A DNA stretch of 64,000 nt from Anaerobacterium chartisolvens (GTDB taxonomy: Bacteria; Bacillota; Clostridia; Acetivibrionales; DSM-27016): contig NZ_QPJT01000003.1 in the NCBI RefSeq assembly GCF_003337415.1, positions 124,001 to 188,000 on the forward strand, given 5' to 3'. Every line of letters begins with the position of its first letter. The first letter of the stretch is position 1. Made by a program: the position numbers and the translations under genes. The notes beneath the pieces were generated by a model. The model saw only the letters and a list, made by a program, of their open reading frames with translations. It was not told where the DNA came from and did not search any database. Positions 54,767-62,390 of the stretch are shown here, in pieces.

Positions 54767-55521
54767 AAAACAATACAGGCGTACTGACCGGGCGATTAAT
54801 GAAGCACATATTGCGCAGCCCGGACACGATTATCACGGTGGCGCTGACGCCGATTGCGATGATGCTGATGTTTGTCTATGTGTTCGGCGGTGCGGTAAGA
54901 ATGAGTATGGGCACGGACGTGAATTATATTAATTACCAACTGCCGGGCATACTGTTGATGGCTATTGCGTCCGGCATAGCCTACACTGCCTATCGGCTGT
55001 TTCTGGATATGCAGAAAGGGCTTTTCTCGCGGTTCAATTCCATGCCTATCGGCCGCTCGTCGGTGCTGTGGAGTCATGTGCTGACCTCTCTTGTGTCCAA
55101 CATGCTTAGCGTCGTTATTATTTTCTTTGTCGCGCTTATTATGGGTTTCCGTTCAAGTGCGGGAATACTTAACTGGCTCGCGGCATCGGGAATACTTGTA
55201 CTATACACGCTTGCACTGACGTGGATCGCGGTCATTCCGGGGCTTACGGCAAAATCTATGGAGGGCGCATCAGCGTTCTCATATCCGCTGATCTTTCTGC
55301 CCTTTCTCAGCTCAGCTTTTGTTCCGACAGAAACAATGCCAACCGTTGTCCGCGTATTTGCTGAGAATCAGCCTGTAACGTCAATGGTTGAGTCGATTCG
55401 CTCGCTGCTTAACTCCGAACCCGTAGGAAACGATATCTGGGTAGCCCTCGCGTGGTGTATCGGTATCATGGCCGTTGCTTATATCTTTGCGATGAGGGCG
55501 TATAAACGCAAAGCAGCTTAA
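54763..55521 (+). CDS. ABC-2 type permease, DrrB-like
   Basis: 252-residue membrane protein with six hydrophobic segments and the DrrB-type start (LTGRLMKHILRSPDTIITVALTPIAMMLMFVYVFGGA). It exports small molecules such as antibiotics with the preceding ATPase; the substrate is unknown. The start overlaps the ATPase stop (ATGA), so the two are co-translated. Two terminators follow. Confidence 0.92.
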   Translation: MKNNTGVLTGRLMKHILRSPDTIITVALTPIAMMLMFVYVFGGAVRMSMGTDVNYINYQLPGILLMAIASGIAYTAYRLFLDMQKGLFSRFNSMPIGRSSVLWSHVLTSLVSNMLSVVIIFFVALIMGFRSSAGILNWLAASGILVLYTLALTWIAVIPGLTAKSMEGASAFSYPLIFLPFLSSAFVPTETMPTVVRVFAENQPVTSMVESIRSLLNSEPVGNDIWVALAWCIGIMAVAYIFAMRAYKRKAA

Positions 55522-55524
55522 GTA

Positions 55525-55536
55525 GGGGACGCTCCT
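55525..55536. repeat. Family-b half palindrome, left of the RAYT gene
   Basis: GGGGACGCTCCT, the reverse complement of AGGAGCGTCCCC at 56757-56768. The two halves bracket the RAYT gene as inverted repeats 1.2 kb apart. Confidence 0.8.
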
Positions 55537-55641
55537 GTTTTTTGCTTAAATTAAAACAAACCAATACTATAAATTATAGAAAATATGTAAAAATAATAAT
55601 GTAATTCTACTTTAAGAAGCATCTTTGATTAAAATCAAAAG

Positions 55642-55676
55642 AAACCAAGGCCATATCTGTTGTGCCTTGGTTTTTT
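55642..55676 (+). terminator. Terminator of the DUF1048/ABC operon
   Basis: AAACCAAGGC (55642-55651) and GCCTTGGTTT (55664-55673), then Ts to 55676. It lies 120 bp past the permease stop. Confidence 0.85.
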
Positions 55677-55699
55677 GACAGCCTGAGTTCAGGCGCGAA

Positions 55700-55732
55700 A
55701 AAAAGGCCTGCGCACAATGTGGAGGCCTTTTT
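55700..55732 (-). terminator. Terminator of the RAYT gene (bidirectional)
   Basis: AAAAAGGCCT (55700-55709) and AGGCCTTTTT (55723-55732), with A- and T-runs on both sides, so it works in either direction. It is 32 bp past the RAYT stop. Confidence 0.8.
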
Positions 55733-55764
55733 AAGGCTCAGCTACATGTTTGCCCAAAGCAGCC

Positions 55765-56688
55765 TTATCCCATTTGAATCAGTGAATTGAAAGCATTGTT
55801 GTACTGTATATTCTTTTTGAGTAGCCGGAATCCTTCATTAGACAGCCTCGTTACCCCGCCCGTAGACATATTTCCCATGTACTTGCATATGCTTTTATAA
55901 GTGTACCCACATAATATCCTCATTATATAGGTCACAAATGCCCTGACCTTGCTCGTCTCCCTGCTGTGCTTCCTTCTTAGAGCCTCCTCCAGCCTTTCCC
56001 CCAGCAATTGGCCTACCCTTTGCACTATTTCCTCCGGTGTCCTGTTCCGCACTATGTAAGACTTTTCACTGTTGTATACATTTTCAGTGTATGCCCTTAT
56101 AATGCTGTTATCCACTTCCTTCATTATGCCTGTCTCTCTCATTGACTCCGTAAAGGCCCTGTACTTTTCGCGGGCGGCATTTTTGTCTCCGCCAAAGTGA
56201 GCGAGTATGAAGCTTACGTCAACTATTCCCTCAAGGTCTTTCCTTCGGCCCGTGTAGATTCCATATGACGAATACCTGTAAAGCTCCTCTTTCCCTGCAT
56301 AGTCGGGAAGATCCTTTGGGTTGTTGTGTATATATGCCGACAGCGTCAGACTGTATGTGTCACTGTCTACTATGGTGCTGCCAAACCTTCCTTGATACAG
56401 GTGCCCATGGCGGTTATACCTTCTGTTGAAATACGCCACATAGGCATTGTTCAGGCAGCGCATGAATAACGATATATCGTACCCGCAAGGATTTATATAA
56501 ACATGCACATGGTTGTCCATAAGAGCGTAAGCGTATATTTTGCAGCAGTACTTATCTTTATACTTCTTCAGCAGTGCAAGATAGTAGTCCTTATCCTCGT
56601 CACACTGAAAAAGGTCTATTTCGCTTATGCTCCTGGACATCACATGATACGTGCATTCTACTGATTTCTTTCTCGCTGCTCTTGGCAT
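55765..56688 (-). CDS. REP-associated tyrosine transposase (RAYT, Y1_Tnp family)
   Basis: 307-residue HUH nuclease of the IS200/IS605-derived RAYT group. Motifs: HVMSRSISEIDLFQCDEDKDYY, metal-binding His60 and His62 in DNHVHVYI, GHLYQGRFGS, and the catalytic Tyr119 in LSAYIHNNP. A C-terminal helical region has a helix-turn-helix-like stretch (CGYTYKSICKYMG). ATG 56688 (PRAARKKSVECTYHVMSRS) matches the family start; the longer frame to 56889 reads through REP-like sequence. RAYTs act on short palindromes spread over the genome and are single, non-multiplying genes. Family-b palindromes flank it at 55525 and 56757. Confidence 0.92.
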   Translation of the reverse strand: MPRAARKKSVECTYHVMSRSISEIDLFQCDEDKDYYLALLKKYKDKYCCKIYAYALMDNHVHVYINPCGYDISLFMRCLNNAYVAYFNRRYNRHGHLYQGRFGSTIVDSDTYSLTLSAYIHNNPKDLPDYAGKEELYRYSSYGIYTGRRKDLEGIVDVSFILAHFGGDKNAAREKYRAFTESMRETGIMKEVDNSIIRAYTENVYNSEKSYIVRNRTPEEIVQRVGQLLGERLEEALRRKHSRETSKVRAFVTYIMRILCGYTYKSICKYMGNMSTGGVTRLSNEGFRLLKKNIQYNNAFNSLIQMG

Positions 56689-56743
56689 TATACCAGCCCC
56701 CCTTGGGTTCATTATACAATGTTGGGTATAATTTGTCAAGAAC

Positions 56744-56819
56744 ATGAGTTCTATTAAGGAGCGTCCCCTTTTGTCTTTTGAAGCATCCCCCTTATCTTGA
56801 ACAATAACGGAGTGTCCCG
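56744..56819. repeat. Family-b repeats right of the RAYT gene
   Basis: ATGAGTTCTATTAAGG (from 56744) runs into AGGAGCGTCCCC (56757-56768). The whole 25-bp stretch recurs exactly at 58249-58273. A degenerate ACGGAGTGTCCCGG lies at 56806-56819 after GAACAATA, which resembles the inside of family-a copies. Confidence 0.82.
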
Positions 56820-56824
56820 GCATT

Positions 56825-56862
56825 AAAGAAGGGAAGCCCAATAACAGTGGTTTCCCTTCTTT
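56825..56862 (-). terminator. Terminator of the small secreted-protein gene
   Basis: AAAGAAGGGAA (56825-56835) and TTCCCTTCTTT (56852-56862), perfect arms. On the minus strand it comes 38 bp after the stop at 56900. Confidence 0.75.
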
Positions 56863-56899
56863 AACAGAATTAGAGCAGTAATGATTCAATTTTGTTATT

Positions 56900-57364
56900 T
56901 TAGCTGATAGTTAACGTTGCCGAAGCAGTCATGGTATTCCACGGGGAATTAAATGAAGTTGTCCGGAATGAAAATGAATGTGATCCAACAGTTGCCGGAC
57001 CGCAATTATATGTGTATACAAAACCATATACTTCATAGCTTCCAAGATACACAGTTGTATAGCTGGTAACTCTTGAGCTGTCATAATAGGCATACTGGTC
57101 TCCATAACCTATTACAGTAACTTCAACATATACATTTCCGTTTTGTATAAATGCGTTTGTAATACCTACGTTAGTGACTGGAGGGGCTGGAGCGCGAGTT
57201 GTGACGCCTCCGTTTGCATCCCCTTCAACAGATGTTATTTTCTGGTCTGAGATTTGGATATTTTCGCTGACTACCCCTGAATCGTCATATGCAAAAGTAG
57301 TAATTGAAAAACATAATACTAATACTAAACATAAAGACATAGTTTTAAGTGCTTTTCTTATCAT
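56900..57364 (-). CDS. Small secreted protein of unknown function
   Basis: 154 residues: signal peptide MIRKALKTMSLCLVLVLCFS..TFA (1-25), then an acidic linker, a Pro/Ala-rich hinge (TRAPAPPVTNVG) and a beta-rich domain with many Tyr, Thr and Ser (VEVTVIGYGDQYAYYDS...GSHSFSFRTTSF). It has no family that I recognise; the domain resembles an immunoglobulin-like sandwich in pattern only. AAAGGAGG precedes the ATG on the minus strand. It lies between the RAYT gene and another orphan gene, in a repeat-rich stretch. Confidence 0.8.
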   Translation of the reverse strand: MIRKALKTMSLCLVLVLCFSITTFAYDDSGVVSENIQISDQKITSVEGDANGGVTTRAPAPPVTNVGITNAFIQNGNVYVEVTVIGYGDQYAYYDSSRVTSYTTVYLGSYEVYGFVYTYNCGPATVGSHSFSFRTTSFNSPWNTMTASATLTIS

Positions 57365-57475
57365 AAATTTATCCTCCTTTAATTACTGCTCTATATCACT
57401 TGCTAAATAATACATTAATTCCCACTAAAAGTCAAATACATTTGTTCATTTAAAATACAATATTGTGCAAAATTT

Positions 57476-57512
57476 TAAGAACGCTCCCGTAATAATAATG
57501 CACAGATATTGT
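57476..57512. repeat. Degenerate family-b/a REP remnant
   Basis: AAGAACGCTCCCGTAATA resembles the family-b arm (GACGCTCCT), followed by GCACAGATATTGT, like the inner GCAGAGATTTTGCT of family a. The 335-bp gap 57365-57699 holds only this and an AT-rich leader. Confidence 0.45.
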
Positions 57513-57699
57513 CCGAAAGGGAATTGACAAGATATATGACGGCCTCAATAAAAAGTAAAGGAAGCGGCGCACACTCATCAAAGAAACACGCCACTTCCCG
57601 GCTGACACATGCCTGAAAGCAAATGCAGCGTAAATATTATATCATGCGCAGCAAATCCTTTCAAGAAATGTGGACAATATCAAAGAAAGGAAGAGCATT

Positions 57700-57981
57700 A
57701 TGATCATACGGCAGTTAAAGGCAAAGCAGTTTGAAGGACTGCACAAATTTCTGGTTACGAAAGCGCATGTCGAGCCATTGGAAGCGAGCTATACGGTGAA
57801 TATGACAATCAACGATGTAGAGTATGTTATTAAGGTACAACCGGAAAGGTACAACAAAATAGCGGTTTTGCAGGTATTACGCATTTATCGGGAGGAATGT
57901 GGTCCCAGATTTGAGCTGATAACCAAAGGGAATCTGTTGTCATCACTTCTTGAAATGCTGATCTATCAGAGGGTAGGCTAG
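57700..57981 (+). CDS. Small protein of unknown function
   Basis: 93-residue soluble protein (MIIRQLKAKQFEGLHKFLVTKAHVEPLEASYTVNMTINDVEYVIKVQPERY). The N-terminal lysine-rich helix is followed by a strand-rich part. No family is recognised. ATG 57700 follows GAAAGGAAGAG; a longer frame begins at 57670 without a site. It is an orphan between repeats and may be part of the repeat-rich accessory block. Confidence 0.6.
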   Translation: MIIRQLKAKQFEGLHKFLVTKAHVEPLEASYTVNMTINDVEYVIKVQPERYNKIAVLQVLRIYREECGPRFELITKGNLLSSLLEMLIYQRVG

Positions 57982-58009
57982 GGAAAGCAGACCTGTGGCG
58001 TTCTGATGC

Positions 58010-58069
58010 GGGGACATTTCTTAGGCAGCAGGGTAGAGCTTTTGCAGGGTTTTTTTGAGGAATGTCCCC
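58010..58069. repeat. REP-like palindrome, family a
   Basis: GGGGACATTTCTTA (58010-58023) and TTGAGGAATGTCCCC (58055-58069), with the inner GTAGAGCTTTTGCAGGG related to the copies at 48803 and 51023. It follows the 93-aa gene by 28 bp. Confidence 0.85.
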
Positions 58070-58229
58070 ATCAAGCTGTCTGAACATGATTGCGGGATTA
58101 AAAGATTTACAGGATGAGTGCATTTGCTATTAATCTTGTCTATCCTTTAATCCTTTAATCTTGTCCAGACAATGTTAAAAGATGATAACGCTAGTTTAAC
58201 AGCAACGAGGAGTTTTTTGGGTTTTTTTT

Positions 58230-58273
58230 AGGGGATGTCCCCGCAAATATGAGTTCTATTAAGGAGCGTCCCC
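58230..58273. repeat. Composite family-a and family-b arms
   Basis: A short AGGGGATGTCCCC (58230-58242) is followed by the 25-bp family-b stretch (58249-58273; ending AGGAGCGTCCCC) identical to 56744-56768. It is immediately downstream of the tRNA terminator. Confidence 0.82.
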
Positions 58274-58292
58274 CTTTCACCCATTTCACACC

Positions 58293-58334
58293 AAAAAGAA
58301 GGGGATTACAATTTCTTGTAATCCCCTTCTTTTT
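58293..58334 (-). terminator. Terminator of tRNA-Pro
   Basis: Perfect 18-bp arms, 58293-58310 and 58317-58334, six-base loop, with A/T runs at both ends. On the minus strand it starts right at the tRNA 3' end, so the arm shares the last base of the CCA. Confidence 0.88.
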
Positions 58335-58411
58335 GGTCGGAGTGACAAGACTTGAACTTGCGACCTCTTGCACCCCAAGCAAGCACTCTAGCCAAACTGA
58401 GCTACACCCCG
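58334..58411 (-). tRNA. tRNA-Pro (anticodon UGG)
   Basis: Read on the minus strand: acceptor CGGGGTG pairs with CACTCCG, followed by A and an encoded CCA. D-arm TAGCTCAGTTTGGCTA, anticodon stem TTGC/GCAA around a TTGGGGT loop with TGG, T-loop GTTCAAGTC. Length and pairing are normal. Confidence 0.95.
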
Positions 58412-58470
58412 ACAACGCTTAATTATTATAGCATATGGTTTTTTAAAAGGCAATATGTAAACAGAAAAAA

Positions 58471-58486
58471 TTTTTGAATGTCCCCC
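58471..58486. repeat. Family-a half copy
   Basis: TTTTTGAATGTCCCCCG, a lone right arm about 78 bp before the start of the next gene. Confidence 0.55.
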
Positions 58487-58563
58487 GTATGAATAATGTG
58501 CTAAAAATATGGAAACAAATAAAAATAAGGTTGATTAGTAATAAAAAACAGGAGTTGAATACT

Positions 58564-59427
58564 ATGGATGATGTCCGAAAAATTGTGTTGGATGGACACG
58601 AGGACTTAAACACAAATGCTTGTGCCAGCTTAGAAAGGAAAATGGGCGAATTGGAGAAAAAAAACTTAAAACATAAATTCAGCAGATATTCTATTTTGAT
58701 AGGTATTTTTTTAGTTTTGACGGCAGGACTCATATTAAACAGCGTTTATATTTATAATAGATATATGGATGCAAAACAGCAATATACCACGGCATTTGAG
58801 AATATTAGCATAATATCGGCGGATAAGGAAGCCATCAGCGAGGAAAATGAGAAAATATCCATGGAGAATGTCAAAATAAAAGAGGAGTACTTAAAAATAA
58901 GCTCTCAGAATGAGGAGATACTTAAAAGGATAGATGAGGTTCAGAAAAGCAATGAGGAGCTTATAAAGAAGAACAGGGAGCTTACGGAAGATAATATTGC
59001 TCTCCAAAACAGCCTCAAAATGGCTGCGTCTGTGGGTATAAAGCCCCAAAACTTTACTAAGTTTACCGGCATAACCTCGAGAGGTGAGATACAAAGGGGC
59101 GATTATTTGGGGAAGTTTACTATAACAGCGTATACCCCAAGTGCCGACGAGTGCGGAAATGACAAGGGAATAACCAATTCGGGAGAACCCATAATACCCG
59201 GTATTTCTCTGGCTGTTGACGGAAAATACTGGCCTTTTGGCACGGTGTTCTATATAAAAGGGCTGGGATATGCTGTTGCTATGGATACCGGAAGCGCTAT
59301 AAAGGGAAAAAACAGGTTCGATTTTGCCATGTTTGACAAAAAATTTGCACACACCTTCGGTGTGAGAAAATTGGATGTATACCTTGTAAAGATGGGAGAA
59401 GGAAAAGCGGATAGGGTGGTGCTTTAG
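58564..59427 (+). CDS. Membrane-anchored coiled-coil protein with C-terminal 3D domain
   Basis: 287 residues. A hydrophobic helix (ISILIGIFLVLTAGLILNSVY-like, residues ~38-60) is followed by a long heptad-rich coiled coil (EENEKISMENVKIKEEYLKIS...NEELIKKNRELTEDN, ~75-160) and a C-terminal 3D domain with FTITAYTPSADECG, GISLAVDGKYWPFGTVFYI, AMDTGSAIKG and DFAMFD. The domain is a lytic-transglycosylase-like barrel as in YabE. ATG 58564 has GGAG nine bases upstream; an upstream extension from 58489 is possible. It lies just before the germinant-receptor operon and may act in cortex handling; inference only. Confidence 0.87.
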   Translation: MDDVRKIVLDGHEDLNTNACASLERKMGELEKKNLKHKFSRYSILIGIFLVLTAGLILNSVYIYNRYMDAKQQYTTAFENISIISADKEAISEENEKISMENVKIKEEYLKISSQNEEILKRIDEVQKSNEELIKKNRELTEDNIALQNSLKMAASVGIKPQNFTKFTGITSRGEIQRGDYLGKFTITAYTPSADECGNDKGITNSGEPIIPGISLAVDGKYWPFGTVFYIKGLGYAVAMDTGSAIKGKNRFDFAMFDKKFAHTFGVRKLDVYLVKMGEGKADRVVL

Positions 59428-59485
59428 CACCTATGCACTTTAACATTTATATTAAAAAAACAAGCCTCTAAAGGGAGTGGGATGT

Positions 59486-61282
59486 TTGGAAGGGTATAAA
59501 AAAATAATAAAAAAACTGTTATTTTTTAATGAACCGAAAAAGATGGAAAGGTTTGTTTTGAAGGAAACCAGCTCAAAGGAAAACAGAACCGAGGACAGTG
59601 CTGAAAACAATGCCGAAAAGGATAAGCAGTACAGAGCCAGAAGGCGGAAGGAGCCGGGAGGCATAAGAAAAATAGACCGCGGCACAGACGAAAGCAGCAA
59701 AAAGGAGAAGGAGATACAAAAAGAGGATGAAAATAAAAGAAAAGACTCTGAGGTAAGCGTATACCTTTCGCATAATCTCACTTCTATGAAAAGGCTTTAT
59801 AATATCCCCATGAACGGGGATGTGGTAATAAGAGAGTTTGATATTATACTTAAGGACAGGGCGGTAGGAGCGTTTATTATATTCTTTGACGGGATGACAG
59901 ACAGAAAGGTTATAAATAATAACATACTTCAGCCCTTGATGATGCTTTCAAGCCTCGAGATAAAGAAGGCTGAGGAGGATATCGCGGAATATATAAAAAA
60001 ACAAATACTCCCCCACAATCAAATGAAGGAATTTACCTCATACAGAAAAATAATGGACGAGGTAAATTTTGGAGGATGTGCAATATTTGTAGACGGCATA
60101 GCCAAAGCGTTTACTGGGGATGTAAAGGGCTGGGAGCACAGGGGAGTGGAAAGGCCCAATACCGAGCTTGTAATCAGAGGTCCTCAGGAGGGGTTTACAG
60201 AAACAATTAGGACTAATACCGCTCTGATAAGAAAAAGGCTTAAGGATGAGGACCTGATATGCCAAAATTTTGAGATAGGGGAAAGGAGCAATACCCCCTG
60301 CTCCATGATGTATATAAAGGATATCGCAAATGAGTCTCTGGTAGAGGAAGTGGCAAAAAGACTAAAAAGCCTCAAGGTGGATTATTTGTCCGATTCGGGA
60401 GAGCTTGAGCAGTTTATAGAGGACAGCTCCTTTCTTCCCGCTCCCCAGATAATTGCTACAGAAAGGCCCGACAGGGTGGCAACCGCATTGACAGAGGGAA
60501 GAGTTGCCGTAATAATGCATGGAAGTCCGTTTGTGCTTATTATGCCTATTACCGCGGAGGATATGGTTAAGTCACCTGAGGATAACTATGTCAGGTTTCC
60601 GTATGGAAATTTGTTCCGTTTAATAAGGTATTTTGGGATTGCGCTGTCTCTTCTTCTGCCGGGACTGTATATAGCGATAACAAACTATCATCAGGAGATG
60701 ATCCCTACCGATCTGCTGTTTTCCATAGAGGCGGCAAGGGAAATGGTGCCCTTTCCCTCGGTGATCGAAATTCTTATTATGGAAATTGCATTTGAGCTGA
60801 TACGTGAGGCGGGAATAAGAATTCCCGGGCCGATAGGCCCTACCCTTGGAATAATAGGGGCATTAATACTGGGACAGGCGGCGGTGGCGGCAAATATAGT
60901 AAGCCCTGTGCTGATTATAATAGTGGCGGTTACAGGGATAGGATCTTTTGCGGCTCCTAATTTTTCACTTGCATTTTCTTTCAGAATACTTAGATTTGCG
61001 TTTATTATAATCGGGGCTATGGCAGGGTTCCTCGGAATAACCACCGGGCTATTCATTTACGGCATGTGGCTGGTCAGTGCAAAGTCCTTTGGGGTTCCAT
61101 TTCTGGTACCCTTTGGGCCAAAGACAGCTAACGCTTTTACCGACAGCATTTTAAGGGCGCCCATATGGAAGCAGGAGAGAAGACCCGATTACCTGAACCC
61201 GAAGGATGATCGCAGGCAGGCGCCGATAAGCAGGGGCTGGATGGATAACGGTTCGAAGGGGGAAGATGAGGATGAGCAGTAA
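59486..61282 (+). CDS. Spore germinant receptor A-subunit (GerA family)
   Basis: 598-residue GerA-family protein. A ~130-residue charged N-terminus (rich in Lys/Glu, variable in the family) precedes the conserved soluble region (YNIPMNGDVVIREFDI, VNFGGCAIFVDG, ERPNTELVIRGPQEGFTETIRTN) and about five membrane helices (GIALSLLLPGLYIAITNYHQEMIP onward, including LRIPGPIGPTLGIIGALILGQAA-like sequence). The receptor senses nutrients in the spore inner membrane. TTG 59486 follows AAGGGAG; a GTG at 59477 overlaps that site. It overlaps the B-subunit gene by 17 bp. Confidence 0.94.
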   Translation: MEGYKKIIKKLLFFNEPKKMERFVLKETSSKENRTEDSAENNAEKDKQYRARRRKEPGGIRKIDRGTDESSKKEKEIQKEDENKRKDSEVSVYLSHNLTSMKRLYNIPMNGDVVIREFDIILKDRAVGAFIIFFDGMTDRKVINNNILQPLMMLSSLEIKKAEEDIAEYIKKQILPHNQMKEFTSYRKIMDEVNFGGCAIFVDGIAKAFTGDVKGWEHRGVERPNTELVIRGPQEGFTETIRTNTALIRKRLKDEDLICQNFEIGERSNTPCSMMYIKDIANESLVEEVAKRLKSLKVDYLSDSGELEQFIEDSSFLPAPQIIATERPDRVATALTEGRVAVIMHGSPFVLIMPITAEDMVKSPEDNYVRFPYGNLFRLIRYFGIALSLLLPGLYIAITNYHQEMIPTDLLFSIEAAREMVPFPSVIEILIMEIAFELIREAGIRIPGPIGPTLGIIGALILGQAAVAANIVSPVLIIIVAVTGIGSFAAPNFSLAFSFRILRFAFIIIGAMAGFLGITTGLFIYGMWLVSAKSFGVPFLVPFGPKTANAFTDSILRAPIWKQERRPDYLNPKDDRRQAPISRGWMDNGSKGEDEDEQ

Positions 61283-62390
61283 AATCATATTTGGGAAATG
61301 GGAAGGGACTGTACTTCTGATTAATCTTATATGCACGCAGATAATACTGGGCTTTCCCAGAGTCATGACAGAAATGGCGGGTACTGCAGCGTGGATCACA
61401 ATTATTTATGTTTCTGTTATTATGCTTGTGGCCTTTTGGCTGATCTCGAAGCTCTATTCACGCTTTGAGGGGATGGATATTATAGATATAAGCCAAATTG
61501 CGGGAGGGGGAATTTTAAGAGTAATAACAGGACTGGTTATGACAGCATATATTATGTATATAATTTCTATTGTACTCAGAGAATTTGCAGAGGATATGAA
61601 GGTGATAATACTGCCCGAATCCCCGATAAGCTTTGTAACTCTTTTTTTTGTGGCAGGAATGATCGTGGGCGCATATCTGGGTCTGGAGGCTATAGTAAGG
61701 CTTGGAGCAATTTTTATACCGTTGATAACGATAGGCTTTTTGTTTATTACGATAGGAGTTTCTCCATATTATGATATGGCAAATCTTTTTCCTGTATTGG
61801 GTGCGGGGCCCGAAAAGATTTTCGGTGAAGGGTTTTTTAGAATTTCCATATTTTCCGCAGCGTCAATTTTGTTTTTTATTGCTCCTTATATAAGAACAAA
61901 CAGAAATTTTAAAATAGTAGGGTATGCTTCCATATTAATATCCTCATGCCTGTTTCTGTGGAGCGTGTTGTCTTACATTATGGTTTTCCCATACACAGTC
62001 TCCATTGAAAATTTTCTGCCCATATACCAGATGGCCAGGCTTATAAACTATGGGAGATTTTTTCAGAGGGTGGAATCGGTTTTTGTATTTATATGGGCTG
62101 CGACGGCACTCCTGTACCTGTCGGGAGCCTTTTATTTTATAATCCATATATTCAGGAAAACCTTTAAGCTTGAATATGAAAAGCCCTTGATAGCGCCGTT
62201 TGCCATACTTATTTTTAATATAAGCCTTCTTCCTCCAAATCTTGCGACGGCCATACAGCTGGAGGAGGAATACTTCAGGAAATATATATGGATAGTTACA
62301 ATTGTTTTTCCTATTATAGTATTGAGCATAGCGAATATTTCACAAAAAAGAAAAAAGGGAGAGAGAAAAGGTGAAAAAGCCGTTGAGTAG
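61266..62390 (+). CDS. Spore germinant receptor B-subunit (GerAB/GerKB family)
   Basis: 374-residue membrane protein with ten hydrophobic segments, an amino-acid-permease-like (APC) fold that binds the germinant in characterised receptors. Starts KIIFGKWEGTVLLINLICTQIILGFPRVMTEMAG. ATG 61266 and 61272 are both possible behind AGGGGG; it overlaps the A-subunit gene by 17 bp and the C-subunit gene by 20 bp, so the three are co-translated. Confidence 0.93.
   Translation: MRMSSKIIFGKWEGTVLLINLICTQIILGFPRVMTEMAGTAAWITIIYVSVIMLVAFWLISKLYSRFEGMDIIDISQIAGGGILRVITGLVMTAYIMYIISIVLREFAEDMKVIILPESPISFVTLFFVAGMIVGAYLGLEAIVRLGAIFIPLITIGFLFITIGVSPYYDMANLFPVLGAGPEKIFGEGFFRISIFSAASILFFIAPYIRTNRNFKIVGYASILISSCLFLWSVLSYIMVFPYTVSIENFLPIYQMARLINYGRFFQRVESVFVFIWAATALLYLSGAFYFIIHIFRKTFKLEYEKPLIAPFAILIFNISLLPPNLATAIQLEEEYFRKYIWIVTIVFPIIVLSIANISQKRKKGERKGEKAVE

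Noticed and set aside
56689-56889. N-terminal extension of the RAYT protein
   Set aside because: The extension reads through family-b repeat sequence; the family normally begins near PRAARKK.
24328-58486. CRISPR-like array from the repeated GGGGAC and GTCCCC motifs
   Set aside because: Copies are irregularly spaced over 34 kb, occur in both orientations, and there are no uniform spacers or cas genes.
58564-59427. Start at 58474 or 58489 for the 3D-domain protein
   Set aside because: These starts lie close to a REP half-copy and lack a ribosome site; ATG 58564 has GGAG nine bases upstream.
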